Below, piece after piece: positions 21,538 through 32,508 of a stretch of DNA of 64,000 nucleotides. Below the pieces are notes generated by a model, which was not told the origin of the DNA, did not search any database, and saw nothing but the letters and a program-made list of their open reading frames with translations. Position 1 is the stretch's first letter, and each line of letters starts with the position of its first letter. Source of the stretch: Vreelandella stevensii S18214 (lineage in GTDB: Bacteria > Pseudomonadota > Gammaproteobacteria > Pseudomonadales > Halomonadaceae); NCBI RefSeq assembly GCF_000275725.1, contig NZ_AJTS01000010.1:112763-176762 (forward strand). Direction: 5' to 3'. The position numbers were made by a program, and so were the translations under genes.

Positions 21538-23001
21538 ATGAGCGGTGAAGTCCTCATCAATTTGACGCCCATGGAGACCCGCGTTGCGCTGGTGGAGAAT
21601 GGCGTGCTGCAGGAGGCGCTCATCGAGCGCTCCCGTCGCCGTGGGATCGTGGGTAATATCTACAAAGGCAAAGTGGTTCGCGTACTGCCTGGCATGCAGG
21701 CTGCCTTTGTCGATATTGGCCTTGAACGCGCCGCCTTCATCCATGCCCATGAAGTGATGCCGCCCGGCACCCCCAGCGATGAGCAGCAGACCATCGGGCA
21801 GTTGCTGCACGAAGGCCAGGCCCTGGTCGTGCAGGTCACCAAGGACCCTATCGGCACGAAAGGGGCGCGGCTGACTACCCATCTCTCGATTCCTTCGCGT
21901 TACCTGGTCTACATGCCGGACTCGCCTCACCATGGCGTTTCCCAGCGTATCGAAGACGAACGCGAGCGTGAGCGGCTGAAAGCGCTGCTGGACAAGAGCA
22001 TCGCAGAACAGACCATCGACGTGACGGGTGGCTTCATCGTGCGCACGGCGGCAGAAGGCGTGGGCGATGAAGAGCTGGCCAGCGACATGTACTTTCTGCT
22101 GCGTATCTGGCGCAAGGTCAGCGAGCGCAAGATCACCGCTTCCCCGCCTAGCGTGATCTACGACGACTTGCCGCTGTTCATGCGCACCCTGCGTGACGTC
22201 ATGTGCGATGATATCGAAAAAGTACGCATCGACTCCCGGGAAAACTTCATCAAGCTGGTCGAGTTTGCCGAAGAGTTCATGCCTGATGCGGTGGACCGTA
22301 TCGAGTACTACCCGGGCGAGCGACCGATTTTTGATCTCTACAGCGTCGAAGACGAGATTCAGAAAGCCCTGGGGCGCAAGGTGCAGCTCAAGTCTGGTGG
22401 GTATCTGGTCATCGATCCTACCGAGGCCATGACCACCATTGATGTCAATACCGGTGGGTACGTTGGGCATCGCAATCTGGAAGAGACCATTTTCAAGACC
22501 AACCTGGAAGCCGCGACGGCCATTGCCCGTCAGCTACGGCTGCGCAACCTGGGCGGTATCATCATTATCGACTTCATCGACATGGTGGATGTCGAGCATC
22601 AGCGTCAGGTACTTCGCGTATTGGAAAAGGCGCTGGAGCGTGACCATGCAAAAACCAAATGTACCGGGGTAACCGAGCTGGGGCTCGTGCAGTTGACCCG
22701 TAAGCGCACCCGAGAAAGTCTCGAACAAACCCTGTGTGAAGCCTGCCCGACCTGTGCCGGGCGCGGGACGCTAAAGACCCCCGAAACCATCTGCTATGAA
22801 ATCTTCCGAGAAATCCTCCGTGAAGAGCGTGCCTACAGTGCAGAAACCTACATGGTGCTGGCCTCTCAGCCGGTGGTGGATCGTTTGTTGGATGAGGAGT
22901 CGGCGGCCGTGGCTGACCTGGAAACCTTCATCAATAAAACCATTCGCTTTCAGGTCGAGGCGCACTACTCCCAAGAGCAGTACGACATCGTATTAATGTG
23001 A
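21538..23001 (+). CDS. rng: Ribonuclease G
   Basis: Endoribonuclease of the RNase E/G family, 487 residues, acting in 5' maturation of 16S rRNA and in mRNA decay. The N-terminal S1 domain (NIYKGKVVRVLPGMQAAFVDIG) is followed by the DNase I-like catalytic domain with TIDVNTGGYVG and GGIIIIDFIDM. The zinc-link CPTCAGRG is present. It lacks the long acidic C-terminal scaffold of RNase E, which fixes it as RNase G. AAGGA lies 7 bases before ATG 21538. Its stop overlaps the yhdP start. Confidence 0.97.
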   Translation: MSGEVLINLTPMETRVALVENGVLQEALIERSRRRGIVGNIYKGKVVRVLPGMQAAFVDIGLERAAFIHAHEVMPPGTPSDEQQTIGQLLHEGQALVVQVTKDPIGTKGARLTTHLSIPSRYLVYMPDSPHHGVSQRIEDERERERLKALLDKSIAEQTIDVTGGFIVRTAAEGVGDEELASDMYFLLRIWRKVSERKITASPPSVIYDDLPLFMRTLRDVMCDDIEKVRIDSRENFIKLVEFAEEFMPDAVDRIEYYPGERPIFDLYSVEDEIQKALGRKVQLKSGGYLVIDPTEAMTTIDVNTGGYVGHRNLEETIFKTNLEAATAIARQLRLRNLGGIIIIDFIDMVDVEHQRQVLRVLEKALERDHAKTKCTGVTELGLVQLTRKRTRESLEQTLCEACPTCAGRGTLKTPETICYEIFREILREERAYSAETYMVLASQPVVDRLLDEESAAVADLETFINKTIRFQVEAHYSQEQYDIVLM

Positions 23002-26000
23002 TGGCTGCGCTAAGCCCTTTCCCCCGCTTTTTGCTGCGCGCTGGACTCGTGACGCTGGCAGTCCTATTGGGTCTGCTGGCGCTGCTGCTGGTGACGCTGC
23101 GCGTGGCTCTCAGTCAGAGTGATGCGCTCGCGCCACGCATCGAAGCGGTGCTGGAAGCCAGGATCGGTGCACCAGTGAGCATTGGGCAAGTCTCGCTCTC
23201 GTTGGCGCGCAATGATCTACGCTTCCTGCTCGAAGACCTGCGTATCGACACCCCGCAGGGCGATCCGCTGGCTGCCGTCGAACGCGTGCAGTTACGTCTC
23301 GATGGTTTGGCGAGTTTGCGCCAGTGGGCTCCGGTTTTCAGCGATGCTCGTATGGCGGGGCTCGAGTTTCATCTCTACCAAACGCCTGAGACCACCTGGG
23401 GCTGGCCGGCGCCCGCCACGCTGCCCTTGGGTATGGCCCCGCAGCCGGATATCGATCTGGCGCTGATCGACGCCTGGGCAGGGCTGCTGCTCAGGCAGCG
23501 CTTGTGGGTAGACAACAGCCGCGTGCTGCTGCATGGGCGTGAGCAGACGGTGCTATTGCATGCACCGTCGCTGGTGTTGGATGGCGATGAGCGTCGTACG
23601 CGTCTCTCTGGCGAGCTGAAGGTGGTGGAAGACCCCGCCCAGGCAGCCTCGGCGCTGCCGGCCATCACCATGGGCGCCGAGATGCAGCCCGGTGTGCGTG
23701 GCTTGAGTGATTTTTCGGCGGCCCTGCAGATGAATATGCAATTGGATCATCTGGTGGTGCTGGCGGCGCTGTTTCGTCCAGAGCAGATGCCCTATCTGGA
23801 GCAGGCGGGCGGTCAAGTTCAATTGTGGGGGCGCTGGCGAGAAGGGCGTCTGGAGGATGCGCGGTTGGCGGTCGATATGCCCGAGCTGACACTGCGTCGA
23901 GACGTGGAATACGCCGTGTTGCGCAACATCCAGGCCTCCGGGCAGTGGCAGCGCAACGGGGAGGGCGGTGAAGCCTGGCTGAGCGGCAACGCAGAAAGCG
24001 TCGAGTGGGCCCAGCCAGAGGGCATCAGTGACGGCCCTGCCTTGCCTTACCACTGGTACCTGGCCCACGAGCCCGGCCGTTGGGAGCTGCGCACCAGTGC
24101 CTTCGAATTGGCCTCGCTGGCCGCTTGGCGCGAGTACGCCCTGTTACCCGAGTCGCTGACGCGGGTGCTGCAAACCCTGGCCCCCAGAGGGCAGGTGCAG
24201 GGGCTGCGGCTGGGGCAGCGGGAAGGGCGCTGGGGCGTCGATGCCGCCTTGACCAACGTGGCGGTCGACCCGTGGCAGCAAGCGCCGGGCGGTGGCCCGC
24301 TGGATGCCTGGGTGCAGGCGCGTGACCTGCGCGGCCGGGTGACTTTCAGCAGTGCGGGCAACAGCGAACTCTACTTCCCGCAGCTCTTCGAAGCGCCCAT
24401 GCAGCTGGGGCATGCCGAGGGCGTGGTGGAGTGGGTCTACGATGGTCCACGGACCATGATCAGCGGGCGTGAGCTGCACGTCGATTGGGATGGTGCGCGT
24501 ATCGCGGGCGGCTTCGGCCTGATCACGGGGCAGCAGCGTGGTCAGTTTGGGCTCGACCTCGCCTTTGAGAATGTCGATGCCGTAGAGCGCCCGTTAGGCC
24601 AATGGCTGCCGCTTGGCGCCTTCGAGCCGGCGCTGCGGGAGTGGTTGCAAAAAGACATCGGTGGCCGGGTGCCGCAGGGGGCGCTCAAAATGAGTCTGCC
24701 GTTTGGAGAGCCCGGTAGCGCGCCGCCATTCTCTGCCACGCTGGCGCTGCTGGTGCGCGAGGGCTACTTGCCGATAGCTGACGGTTGGCCGCTGCTGGAA
24801 GAGGTCGATGGCCGCTTGATATGGCAGGGGGGAGAGCTGAAGGCGCAGGTGGCGAGTGCCCAGAGTCAAGGGGTCCAGCTGTCTGATGGAGCCGTCCAGC
24901 TGGGTGAAGACAACATGCTGCGGCTGTCGGGGCAATTGCACAGCGATGGCGCCTCGCTGTTGCGCTTTCTCAAGGCCATGCCAGAAGCGGGCGAGTTGCC
25001 GCTCGACGAGTTCAGCGCTGAAGGCGTGGTCGACGGCAGCCTGGCGGCGGCGGTGCCTTTGGAGCATCCAGAAGGGCTGTTGCTGGATATCAACGTGGTG
25101 CCTTCTCTGGAGGTCGTGCGCTACCCACCGCTGTCTGTGTCACTGCGCCAGGTCGAAGGCGAGGTGAGCTGGCAGCAGTCGGGCGAGCAGCGGGCGCTGT
25201 TGGGCAATCTGCAGGGGCGTTGGCAAGGCGGGGGGATCCGCGCCGACTTTGATGAAGATCAGCAGCGGGTGCGGCTCAGTGGTGAGGTGGATAGCGCGGC
25301 GCTCTGGGCGCTGGCGGGCATGCCGGACACGGCACAAGAGGTGCTGCGCGGGCGCACGGCCTGGGAAGGCGTGGTGAACTGGGAAGACACCCCGACCTTG
25401 AGTTTGCAAAGCCAGCTGGTTGGGCTGACCAGTCAGCTGCCCGAGCCGTTCGATAAACGCGCCGAGCAGTCCTGGCCGTTACGGGTGCGCGCTGATTTTT
25501 CCAGTGCCAGAGGAGAGGTGCGGGTGGCTGATCTGCTGGCCATGCGTCTGGCGCTCAGAGAGCCAGAAGGTCTGATGGGCGAGGTCGCGCTGGGCAGCGT
25601 GGCACCGCTGGTGGAATGGCCCCAGCAGCCAGGCTGGAAAATCGATGCGTCGCTAAACACCATTGATCCCTTGGCCTGGCAGCAGGCCTTGTCGCCGCTG
25701 TTCGACAAGGGGGCGGGTGGTCCGCCGACGTCCGGGGCGTTGCCGACCCTCGAAGCCGTGCTGAGAACCTCCTGCTTGCGTTATCGTGACGAGTGTCTGG
25801 GCGCCATGACGGCTTCCGGTAGCGCCGAGACGGACCGAGCACAGCTGCAAATCAACGGTGAGCTGCTCTCCGGTCGTGTGCACTATCAGCCACGGGAGTC
25901 GCGCCCACTGGACGTGGTCGTGAGCTATCTGGCCGCTGACCGTTTGCTTGATTTGCCCAGCGAAGAGGCCGCGAGCGAGGCGTCATCGAGAGAGGTGCCC

Positions 26001-26882
26001 ACGCCGGGCTCCTGGGTCGACGAGATCACTACCGAATACGCCGCCCCAGCCGCTATCCCCGCTTGGCTGGCATCCGTACCCAATGGACGGCTACGACTGG
26101 CCGAGCTCAGTGTGGGTGACGGGCTTTATGGCCCCCTGACCGCTTATTGGCAGACCAGCGCTCAGGGGCTTTCCATTGCGCCGGTGGGCCTGACCCTGGG
26201 GCAGCTCTCAGCGCGTGGGGAGCTGCATTGGGAGGGTAATCCGGTGACCAGTCGCACCCGCGCTGACCTGACGATTCAGGGCGGCGATCTGGGCACCGCC
26301 CTGGAGCGCCTGGGCCAACCCGTGGCCATGCGCAGCCGTACCACCAACGTTGCCGCTGAGCTTGCCTGGCCGGGGGCGCCTTGGCAGTTTGCGCTGGCCC
26401 GCGCAGGCGGAGAATTGAGCACGGATATTCGTGACGGGCGCTTCGTGATGCTCGACTCGGCACCTGCACGGCTGGTGGGGCTACTCAATTTCGATAACAT
26501 TCTGCGCAGGCTGCGGTTTGATTTTTCGGATGTCACCGGGCAGGGAACGGCGTTCGATCGGGTGCATGGCACGGCGGACGTGGCCCAGGGGCAGCTATTG
26601 CTGCGTGGCCCCCTACAAATTGATGCCCCTGCCACGACCTTTACGCTGACAGGAAATGTTAACCTCTTGCAGCGCGAACTCGATCAGCGTCTTGGCGTCA
26701 CACTGCCGGTGAGCCAAAGTCTGCCTATCGCGGCACTCGCGGTGGGTGCCCCCATCGTCGGCGGGGCGCTCTTCATTGCCGACCGACTTTTTGGTGATGC
26801 ACTGGCGCAGGCCACCACCATTCATTATCGCGTGCGGGGTCCCTGGACCTCGCCGCAGGTTACTTTAGAAGGCCCTCAATGA
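23001..26882 (+). CDS. yhdP: YhdP family AsmA-like protein
   Basis: Very large protein of 1293 residues with an N-terminal transmembrane helix (about residues 7-31). A long beta-rich repeat region (DUF3971/AsmA superfamily) and an AsmA-type C-terminal segment ([31 protein letters not shown]) follow. YhdP, with TamB and YdbH, is thought to form a bridge carrying phospholipids from the inner to the outer membrane. The ATG at 23001 overlaps the rng stop (TGATG), with an in-frame GTG three bases upstream as an alternative. The family is usually about this size. Confidence 0.93.
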   Translation: MAALSPFPRFLLRAGLVTLAVLLGLLALLLVTLRVALSQSDALAPRIEAVLEARIGAPVSIGQVSLSLARNDLRFLLEDLRIDTPQGDPLAAVERVQLRLDGLASLRQWAPVFSDARMAGLEFHLYQTPETTWGWPAPATLPLGMAPQPDIDLALIDAWAGLLLRQRLWVDNSRVLLHGREQTVLLHAPSLVLDGDERRTRLSGELKVVEDPAQAASALPAITMGAEMQPGVRGLSDFSAALQMNMQLDHLVVLAALFRPEQMPYLEQAGGQVQLWGRWREGRLEDARLAVDMPELTLRRDVEYAVLRNIQASGQWQRNGEGGEAWLSGNAESVEWAQPEGISDGPALPYHWYLAHEPGRWELRTSAFELASLAAWREYALLPESLTRVLQTLAPRGQVQGLRLGQREGRWGVDAALTNVAVDPWQQAPGGGPLDAWVQARDLRGRVTFSSAGNSELYFPQLFEAPMQLGHAEGVVEWVYDGPRTMISGRELHVDWDGARIAGGFGLITGQQRGQFGLDLAFENVDAVERPLGQWLPLGAFEPALREWLQKDIGGRVPQGALKMSLPFGEPGSAPPFSATLALLVREGYLPIADGWPLLEEVDGRLIWQGGELKAQVASAQSQGVQLSDGAVQLGEDNMLRLSGQLHSDGASLLRFLKAMPEAGELPLDEFSAEGVVDGSLAAAVPLEHPEGLLLDINVVPSLEVVRYPPLSVSLRQVEGEVSWQQSGEQRALLGNLQGRWQGGGIRADFDEDQQRVRLSGEVDSAALWALAGMPDTAQEVLRGRTAWEGVVNWEDTPTLSLQSQLVGLTSQLPEPFDKRAEQSWPLRVRADFSSARGEVRVADLLAMRLALREPEGLMGEVALGSVAPLVEWPQQPGWKIDASLNTIDPLAWQQALSPLFDKGAGGPPTSGALPTLEAVLRTSCLRYRDECLGAMTASGSAETDRAQLQINGELLSGRVHYQPRESRPLDVVVSYLAADRLLDLPSEEAASEASSREVPTPGSWVDEITTEYAAPAAIPAWLASVPNGRLRLAELSVGDGLYGPLTAYWQTSAQGLSIAPVGLTLGQLSARGELHWEGNPVTSRTRADLTIQGGDLGTALERLGQPVAMRSRTTNVAAELAWPGAPWQFALARAGGELSTDIRDGRFVMLDSAPARLVGLLNFDNILRRLRFDFSDVTGQGTAFDRVHGTADVAQGQLLLRGPLQIDAPATTFTLTGNVNLLQRELDQRLGVTLPVSQSLPIAALAVGAPIVGGALFIADRLFGDALAQATTIHYRVRGPWTSPQVTLEGPQ

Positions 26883-28333
26883 CCGCACACACAAGCGATA
26901 TAGAGTCTGCAGTTGCCATTTTGCTAACGCCGGGTGGCCTCGATCTGGAAGCCCTGGAGACGGGCCTTGGCTACGCCATGGGCGCAGGCATCGATTATGC
27001 CGATCTCTACTTCCAGCGCACCTGGCAGGAGGGGTGGGTGCTGGAAGATGGCGAAGTCAAGGAGGCGAGCTACAACATCGATGGCGGAGTGGGTGTGCGT
27101 GCGCTGGCAGGCGAAAAAACCGGCTTTGCCTACTCCAACCAGATTACCGCCGATGCTCTGATGGATACCGGACGCACCGCCTCGGGTATCGTGCGCAGTG
27201 GTAAGCAGTTGCCGGGCCAGCGTGTCGTGCCGGTGAGCGCGGCGGCGCGCTATGCGGGTATCGACCCGCTGGCAGGGCTGACCGCTGAAGAGAAGGTGGC
27301 CATGCTCAAGCAGGCTGACCGCGTGGCGCGGGCTGCCGACCCCAGCATCAGCCAGGTCAGTGCCTCGCTGTCCGGCACCTACGAAGTCGTGCTGGTACGT
27401 GCCAGTGACGGCACTCTGGCGGCGGACGTGCGGCCGCTGGTGCGCTTCAATGTCAGCGTGATCGCCGCCAAAAATGGTCGCCGAGAGCGAGGCAGCGCCG
27501 GTGGCGGTGGGCGCTACTCCATGGCGCGCCTGCGCGATGAGGGTGTGGCCGAGCGCTATGCCCAGGAAGCCGTGCGCCAGGCGCTGGTCAACCTGGAAGC
27601 GGTGGATGCCCCTGCCGGTCAGATGCCGGTGGTGCTGGGCGCCGGATGGCCCGGCATTCTCTTGCACGAGGCGGTCGGTCACGGCCTGGAGGGTGACTTC
27701 AATCGCAAGGGCAGTTCGGCCTTCGCCGGGCGAATGGGCCAGCGCGTGGCGGCCAAGGGTGTCACCGTGGTAGACGATGCCACGGTCATGGATAGTCGCG
27801 GGGCGCTCAGCGTCGATGACGAGGGCACGCCGGGCCAGTACACCCCTCTGATCGAGGATGGCATTCTCACCGGCTACATGCAGGACAAGCTGAATGCGCG
27901 ATTGATGAACATGGCGCCAACCGGGAACGCGCGGCGTGAGTCCTTTGCCCACCTGCCGATGCCGCGTATGACCAACACGGTGATGCTGGCCGGGCAGGAT
28001 GCGCCGGAAGACATCATCAAGAGCGTCAAGCGCGGCCTTTACGCGGTCAGCTTCGGTGGCGGGCAGGTAGATATCACGTCGGGCAAGTTCGTGTTTTCAG
28101 CCAGCGAAGCCTACCTGATCGAAGATGGGCGCATCACCTCGCCAGTCAAGGGCGCTACGCTGATCGGCAATGGCCCTGAGGCGATGGGGCGGGTATCCAT
28201 GATTGGCCATGACCTGGCCATGGACACCGGTATCGGCGTGTGTGGCAAGGAGGGCCAGGGCGTGCCGGTGGGCGTTGGGCAGCCCACTCTCAAGCTGGAC
28301 GAGCTGACCGTCGGTGGCACGCAATCGGGCTAG
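26879..28333 (+). CDS. tldD: Metalloprotease TldD
   Basis: Protein of 484 residues, the metal-binding subunit of the heterodimeric TldD/TldE protease (peptidase family U62). [13 protein letters not shown] holds the HEXXXH zinc motif. The wide PmbA/TldD fold runs through the whole protein. The complex matures ribosomally made peptides such as microcin B17 and degrades CcdA antitoxin in E. coli, but the native substrate is unknown. The start overlaps the yhdP stop by four bases. Its partner pmbA lies 653 bases downstream. Confidence 0.97.
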   Translation: MTAHTSDIESAVAILLTPGGLDLEALETGLGYAMGAGIDYADLYFQRTWQEGWVLEDGEVKEASYNIDGGVGVRALAGEKTGFAYSNQITADALMDTGRTASGIVRSGKQLPGQRVVPVSAAARYAGIDPLAGLTAEEKVAMLKQADRVARAADPSISQVSASLSGTYEVVLVRASDGTLAADVRPLVRFNVSVIAAKNGRRERGSAGGGGRYSMARLRDEGVAERYAQEAVRQALVNLEAVDAPAGQMPVVLGAGWPGILLHEAVGHGLEGDFNRKGSSAFAGRMGQRVAAKGVTVVDDATVMDSRGALSVDDEGTPGQYTPLIEDGILTGYMQDKLNARLMNMAPTGNARRESFAHLPMPRMTNTVMLAGQDAPEDIIKSVKRGLYAVSFGGGQVDITSGKFVFSASEAYLIEDGRITSPVKGATLIGNGPEAMGRVSMIGHDLAMDTGIGVCGKEGQGVPVGVGQPTLKLDELTVGGTQSG

Positions 28334-28367
28334 CCAGGCAGTACAGCTCGTCATGGGGGCGTGCGGA

Positions 28368-28889
28368 TTAGAGTGCCAGGGTGTCGCGCAGGTGTTTAAA
28401 CAGCTTGCGCGCGCTGGTCGGCGGTTTACCCTGCTCACGCTCCTTGCGAGCGTTTCGCACTAGCTGGCGCAGGGTCTGGCGGTCGGCATCGGGGTAATCG
28501 GCAAGGAATAGATCGACGGCGTCGTCGCCCTCGTCGACCAGCCGATCACGCCATTTTTCCAGACGATGAAAGGCATGGTCGCGCTGCTCTTTCTCTTGCT
28601 CGATGGCATCGAATACCCCCTGGATGGCGGCTAGATCCTCCTTGCGGATCAACTTGCCCACGTACTGCATATGGCGGCGGCGGCCCTCATGGGAGCGGAT
28701 TCGAGAAGTCTCCTCGATGGCCCGCAGCATGTCGTCAGAGAGCGGAAAACGCGCCCGTTCGGCGGGTTTCATGGCAATCAAGGTTTCGCCAAGCGCCTGA
28801 AGAGCATGCATTTCACGCTTGAGCTGGGATTTACTGGGACGCTCTTCCTGCTCGTCAATATCGAGGGGCTCGGGGCGTTGCTTAGGCAT
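28368..28889 (-). CDS. yjgA: Ribosome biogenesis factor YjgA/DarP
   Basis: Cytoplasmic protein of about 173 residues that binds late 50S ribosomal precursors in E. coli. The charged helical sequence contains KSQLKREMHALQALGETL, FPLSDDMLRAIEETSRI and RRRHMQYVGKLIR, all characteristic. The ATG at 28889 (MPKQRPEPL) is chosen; an in-frame GTG at 28901 adds four residues, and neither has a strong ribosome binding site. It lies between tldD and pmbA on the opposite strand. The yjgA-pmbA divergent pair is also found in E. coli. Confidence 0.92.
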   Translation of the reverse strand: MPKQRPEPLDIDEQEERPSKSQLKREMHALQALGETLIAMKPAERARFPLSDDMLRAIEETSRIRSHEGRRRHMQYVGKLIRKEDLAAIQGVFDAIEQEKEQRDHAFHRLEKWRDRLVDEGDDAVDLFLADYPDADRQTLRQLVRNARKEREQGKPPTSARKLFKHLRDTLAL

Positions 28890-28985
28890 ACAGACACTCA
28901 CTGATTTGGATTCGTCGGCAGCATTATATCAGGCTGCGACCATAACATTGATTCGCCAATGCAATTGAGGCGAAAAGGAGACCAC

Positions 28986-30326
28986 ATGGCACAGGCATTT
29001 GATGCAGCAGCGCAACAGGCGCTACTGGCGCAGCGGGCGGAAGAAGCCCTTGGCCTGGCGAAAACGCTGGGCGCCGATGCCGCTGAAGTAGGCGCCAGTG
29101 TCGACCAGGGGGTGGGCGTCAGCGTACGGCTCGGCGAGGTCGAGACCGTCGAGCTTTCCCGTGACCAGGGGATCGCCATTACGGTCTACGTTGGCCAGCG
29201 CAAGGGGAGCGCCTCCTCTACCGATGCCAGCAGTGCGTCGCTGCGCGCCACGGTGGAAAAAGCCCTGGCGATCGCGCGTTATACCGGTGAAGACCCTGCT
29301 GCCGGGTTGGCAGATGCTGCGCTGATGGCGACCCGGTTGCCGGATCTCAAGGTGCATCACCCGTGGGCGCTCTCGACCGAACAGGCCATCGAGCTGGCGC
29401 TGCGCTGTGAGCAGGCGGGGCGCAGCGTGGACGGTATTCACCAGTCGGAAGGCGCCTCGTTGTCCAGTGGCGAGGGCGTGCGGGTCTACGCCAATAGCCA
29501 TGGCTTTCTAGGCACCCAAAAGGGCAGCAGCCATTCGTTGTCCTGCATGCTGATCGCCCAGGATGACAAGGGTATGCAGCGCGATTATGACTACACGTCG
29601 GCGCGTAACCCTCTACAGCTGCGTGACCCGGAGGAGATCGGGCGCGAAGCGGCTGCACGTACCCTGCGACGGCTGGGTTCGCGCAAACCGCCTACCGGTA
29701 CCTTTCCCGTGCTGTTCGACCCCAGCCTGGCCGCGGGCCTGATAGGGCACTTGATGGGCGCGTTGGCGGGTGGCGCACTATACCGTGAAGCATCGTTCTT
29801 GTGTGATCGCCTGGGCAGCCCGCTTTTCCCAGAGTGGATGGGACTGGAAGAACGCCCCATGGAAGTTGGTGCCACCGCCAGTTCGCCCTTCGATGCCGAG
29901 GGCGTGCAGACCCGGGATAACCGTTTCATCGAGCAGGGCAGGGTCGCCAGCTACATGCTGTCTGCCTACAGTGCCCGCCGCCTGGGCATGCAGTCGACCG
30001 GAAACGCCGGCGGAGCGCGCAACCTGCGTCTTCTGGCCCCGCTGACATCGCGTGATGAGCTGCTGCAGCAAATGGGGCGGGGCATTTGGGTGACCGAGCT
30101 GATGGGGCAGGGGGTCAATGGCGTAACGGGGGACTACTCTCGCGGTGCCGCCGGATTCTGGGTAGAGAATGGCGAGGTGCAATACCCCATCGAAGAGTTC
30201 ACCATTGCCAGCAATCTCAACACCATGTTCGCTGGCCTGGTGGGCATTGGCGACGATACCGATACGCGGGGCAGCATCCATACCGGCAGCTGGCTGGTGG
30301 ATGCCATGACGGTGGCGGGCAGCTAA
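28986..30326 (+). CDS. pmbA: PmbA/TldE, partner subunit of the TldD protease
   Basis: Protein of 446 residues with the same fold as TldD but without the HEXXXH zinc site, as expected for TldE. The matching region reads FDPSLAAGLIGHLMGALAGGALY. NRFIEQGRVASYMLSAYSARRLGMQSTGNAGG is a family hallmark. AAAAGGAG lies six bases before ATG 28986, which is why it is preferred to an ATG at 28959. TldD and TldE are near each other but separated by the opposite-strand yjgA, so their levels may be set separately. Confidence 0.96.
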   Translation: MAQAFDAAAQQALLAQRAEEALGLAKTLGADAAEVGASVDQGVGVSVRLGEVETVELSRDQGIAITVYVGQRKGSASSTDASSASLRATVEKALAIARYTGEDPAAGLADAALMATRLPDLKVHHPWALSTEQAIELALRCEQAGRSVDGIHQSEGASLSSGEGVRVYANSHGFLGTQKGSSHSLSCMLIAQDDKGMQRDYDYTSARNPLQLRDPEEIGREAAARTLRRLGSRKPPTGTFPVLFDPSLAAGLIGHLMGALAGGALYREASFLCDRLGSPLFPEWMGLEERPMEVGATASSPFDAEGVQTRDNRFIEQGRVASYMLSAYSARRLGMQSTGNAGGARNLRLLAPLTSRDELLQQMGRGIWVTELMGQGVNGVTGDYSRGAAGFWVENGEVQYPIEEFTIASNLNTMFAGLVGIGDDTDTRGSIHTGSWLVDAMTVAGS

Positions 30327-30332
30327 CGAGGG

Positions 30333-30602
30333 TTACTGATCCTCGTCGAAACGTGCGTCGAACAGGGCCTGGATGGCATCCAGGGCCTGGTCGGCATCTT
30401 CGCCCTCTGCGGTGATGGTCAGCGAAGTGCCGCAAGGGGCCGCCAGCATCAGCAGCGACATGATGTTGGCGGCATCGGCTTTCTGCTGCTGTTTGTAAAC
30501 ATGAATGCGGGCTGAAAACTGCTGGCCGCACGTGACCAGCTTGGTGGCAGCGCGGGCGTGAAGGCCGCGTTGATTGGTCAGCGTTAAGGTTCTTTCAGGC
30601 AC
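30333..30602 (-). CDS. ptsO: HPr-like phosphocarrier of the nitrogen PTS (NPr)
   Basis: Protein of 89 residues carrying the phosphorylated histidine H15 in QRGLHARAA. It passes phosphate from EI-Ntr (PtsP) to PtsN. The GTG at 30602 is chosen since AAAGGA sits at good spacing and the protein then starts MPERTLTLTNQRGLHAR; the frame extends upstream into rapZ without a family match. Position at the end of rpoN-hpf-ptsN-rapZ-ptsO matches E. coli npr. The EI-Ntr gene ptsP is not in the window. Confidence 0.93.
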   Translation of the reverse strand: MPERTLTLTNQRGLHARAATKLVTCGQQFSARIHVYKQQQKADAANIMSLLMLAAPCGTSLTITAEGEDADQALDAIQALFDARFDEDQ

Positions 30603-30627
30603 TCTGGTTCCTTTTTGCCGAGTGATA

Positions 30628-31560
30628 TCAGGGTGAAGTCGTGTCGCTGGGGGGGATGGAAGAAGCGGCATCGACGGTAGCGGGTAATTCGCTTAGCGTG
30701 TACTGCAAGCCCAATTCCCGATGCCTGAGCTGAATGGCGCCAGTGCGCTTGACCAGCGCCTGCGCCAGTTGTTCCACCATGTAGACAGAGCGATGCTGGC
30801 CGCCAGTGCAGCCAATGGCCACGGTCATATAGCTACGTTGACTGCTTTGGTAGGCGGGCAGCCACTTGTCCAACCAGGCATGAATATCGTCACGCATGTC
30901 ATCGACGATGGGGTAGCCGCCCAGGAAGGCCTGAATATTGGCATCGCGTCCGGTGAACTGCCGCAGGCTGGGGTCCCAATAAGGGTTAGGCAGGCAGCGC
31001 ACGTCAAACACGATATCGGCATCCATGGGTACGCCCCGCTTATAGCCGAAGGATTCAAACGTCAGGGTCAGCTGGTCACGCCGTTGGTGAGCGACCTGAT
31101 CGGTGATGCGACGGCGAAGATCGTGCACCGAGAGGCGTGACGTGTCGATCAACAGGTCGGCCAGATCGCGAATGTCGAGCAGCGTCTGCTCTTCCTTGTC
31201 GATGGCTTCTTCCAGGGTCATGTCACTATCCCGGGTCAGCGGGTGGCGCCGCCGGGTGGCCGAGTAGCGCTCCAGCAGAATGCGTGCGTCCGTGGTCAGG
31301 TAGATGACCTGAAAACGGATCTGGCGTTGACGTAGCTCTTCCAGTAACGCAGGCAACTGCTCCAGCGCCGTGGGCAGGTTGCGCGCATCGATGCTGACCG
31401 CCAGGTGAGTTCGCCCCCCTTGCTCGCGCAATTCATCGACCAGCGAGCCCAGCAGCATGGCGGGCAGGTTGTCGATGGCGTAATAGCCAAGATCCTCCAG
31501 CGCCTGTAGGGCGATGGACTTGCCGGACCCTGAGCGGCCGCTAATGATCACCAGCTGCAT
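30628..31560 (-). CDS. rapZ: RNase adapter protein RapZ
   Basis: Protein of 310 residues with N-terminal P-loop GRSGSGKS and a C-terminal glucosamine-6-phosphate-sensing domain (GCTGGQHRSVYMVE). In E. coli it guides RNase E to the sRNA GlmZ and so controls glucosamine-6-phosphate synthase. Whether a GlmZ-like sRNA exists here cannot be told. It lies 70 bases after ptsN and 25 before ptsO. The sequence reaches the full family length of about 284-310. Confidence 0.95.
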   Translation of the reverse strand: MQLVIISGRSGSGKSIALQALEDLGYYAIDNLPAMLLGSLVDELREQGGRTHLAVSIDARNLPTALEQLPALLEELRQRQIRFQVIYLTTDARILLERYSATRRRHPLTRDSDMTLEEAIDKEEQTLLDIRDLADLLIDTSRLSVHDLRRRITDQVAHQRRDQLTLTFESFGYKRGVPMDADIVFDVRCLPNPYWDPSLRQFTGRDANIQAFLGGYPIVDDMRDDIHAWLDKWLPAYQSSQRSYMTVAIGCTGGQHRSVYMVEQLAQALVKRTGAIQLRHRELGLQYTLSELPATVDAASSIPPSDTTSP

Positions 31561-31630
31561 AGCGCATCTCTCTTGGGTATCAAAGGGATAGAGGGCTTGC
31601 CGTGTGCCTTGCTGCCTGGCAATGGCTGCG

Positions 31631-32098
31631 CTAGGCAGCCTGCTCGCGAATCTTGTCGGTCAGCAGCTCGAGCAATGCGCGCTGGCTACTGACATTGCGC
31701 AGCTGTTGGCGTGTGGCAGCGTCATTCATGATCGTGGCCACCTGCCCCAGCAGGGCCAGGTGCGTGTCATCGGCTTCTTCGGGAACCAACAGCACGAAGA
31801 CCAGATCGACCGGGTCACCATCGATGGCATCGAAGTCGACGGGCTCGGCTAGCTTGAGAAAGCCAGCAATGGGCGTGCTGCAGTGAGGACTGCGTGCATG
31901 GGGGATGGCTACGCCATTGCCGATACCAGTGCTGCCCAGCCGTTCACGGCCAATCAGGCGACTGAAGACTTCCTGACTGTCCAGGCTGGGCGTGTTCTGA
32001 GCGATAAAGGTGCTGAAAAACTCCAGCACCCTTTTTTTGCTGCCCCCGGGCACGTCGTACAGCACGCGCTCCGGGGGGAGTATGGTTTCCAACGTCAT
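31631..32098 (-). CDS. ptsN: Nitrogen-PTS EIIA protein PtsN
   Basis: Protein of 155 residues of the fructose/mannitol EIIA family. The phosphorylated histidine is H67 in VAIPHARSP. PtsN receives phosphate from NPr and regulates potassium uptake, nitrogen genes and envelope stress in relatives. Its gene starts 4 bases after the hpf stop, so it is in the hpf unit. Confidence 0.96.
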   Translation of the reverse strand: MTLETILPPERVLYDVPGGSKKRVLEFFSTFIAQNTPSLDSQEVFSRLIGRERLGSTGIGNGVAIPHARSPHCSTPIAGFLKLAEPVDFDAIDGDPVDLVFVLLVPEEADDTHLALLGQVATIMNDAATRQQLRNVSSQRALLELLTDKIREQAA

Positions 32099-32102
32099 CG
32101 GT

Positions 32103-32411
32103 TTAACGCACGCCAGCGCCTTGGGCGCGGGCTTGTGCTTTTTCCTTGTGTTTTACCAGCTGACGGTCGATTTTGTCCGCCAGGGCGTCAATGGCCGCGT
32201 ACATGTCATTATCCTGCGCTTCCGCATGCAGGTCTGCTCCTGCGGCATGCAGCGTGCAAGCCGCTTGCTGGCGCTCCTTTTCGACAGATAAGGTGACCTG
32301 GACGGTCGTGATGTTGTCGTAGTGACGCTCAACGCGTTCCAGCTTTTCGTTTACGTAGTCACGCAAGGCGTCAGTCAGTTCAACGTGATGACCAGTGATG
32401 TTTACTTGCAT
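32103..32411 (-). CDS. hpf: Ribosome hibernation promoting factor HPF (short form)
   Basis: Protein of 102 residues; the short HPF binds the 30S decoding centre in stationary phase and supports 100S dimers. The start MQVNITGHHVELTDALRDYV and the NDMYAAIDALADKIDRQLVKHK tail are standard. AAGGAG lies ahead of the ATG at 32411. The frame extends upstream to 32498 but without a family match. It lies 97 bases after rpoN and has a candidate promoter of its own. Confidence 0.95.
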   Translation of the reverse strand: MQVNITGHHVELTDALRDYVNEKLERVERHYDNITTVQVTLSVEKERQQAACTLHAAGADLHAEAQDNDMYAAIDALADKIDRQLVKHKEKAQARAQGAGVR

Positions 32412-32444
32412 TGACGTGCTCCTTATCCATCGGACTGTACTTCG

Positions 32445-32472
32445 ATTGTAACCCTTTTTGGGCCATTGCAAA
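32445..32472 (-). promoter_or_regulatory. Candidate sigma-70 promoter for hpf
   Basis: On the minus strand TTTGCA (32472-32467) and TACAAT (32450-32445) are separated by 16 bases, 34 bases before the hpf start. TACAAT matches the -10 consensus at five of six positions. The gap between rpoN and hpf fits separate control of hpf-ptsN-rapZ-ptsO. Confidence 0.5.
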
Positions 32473-32508
32473 GCCCTCGCCGCGAGTTTGTTGGGCAAGA
32501 GCGTTTAA

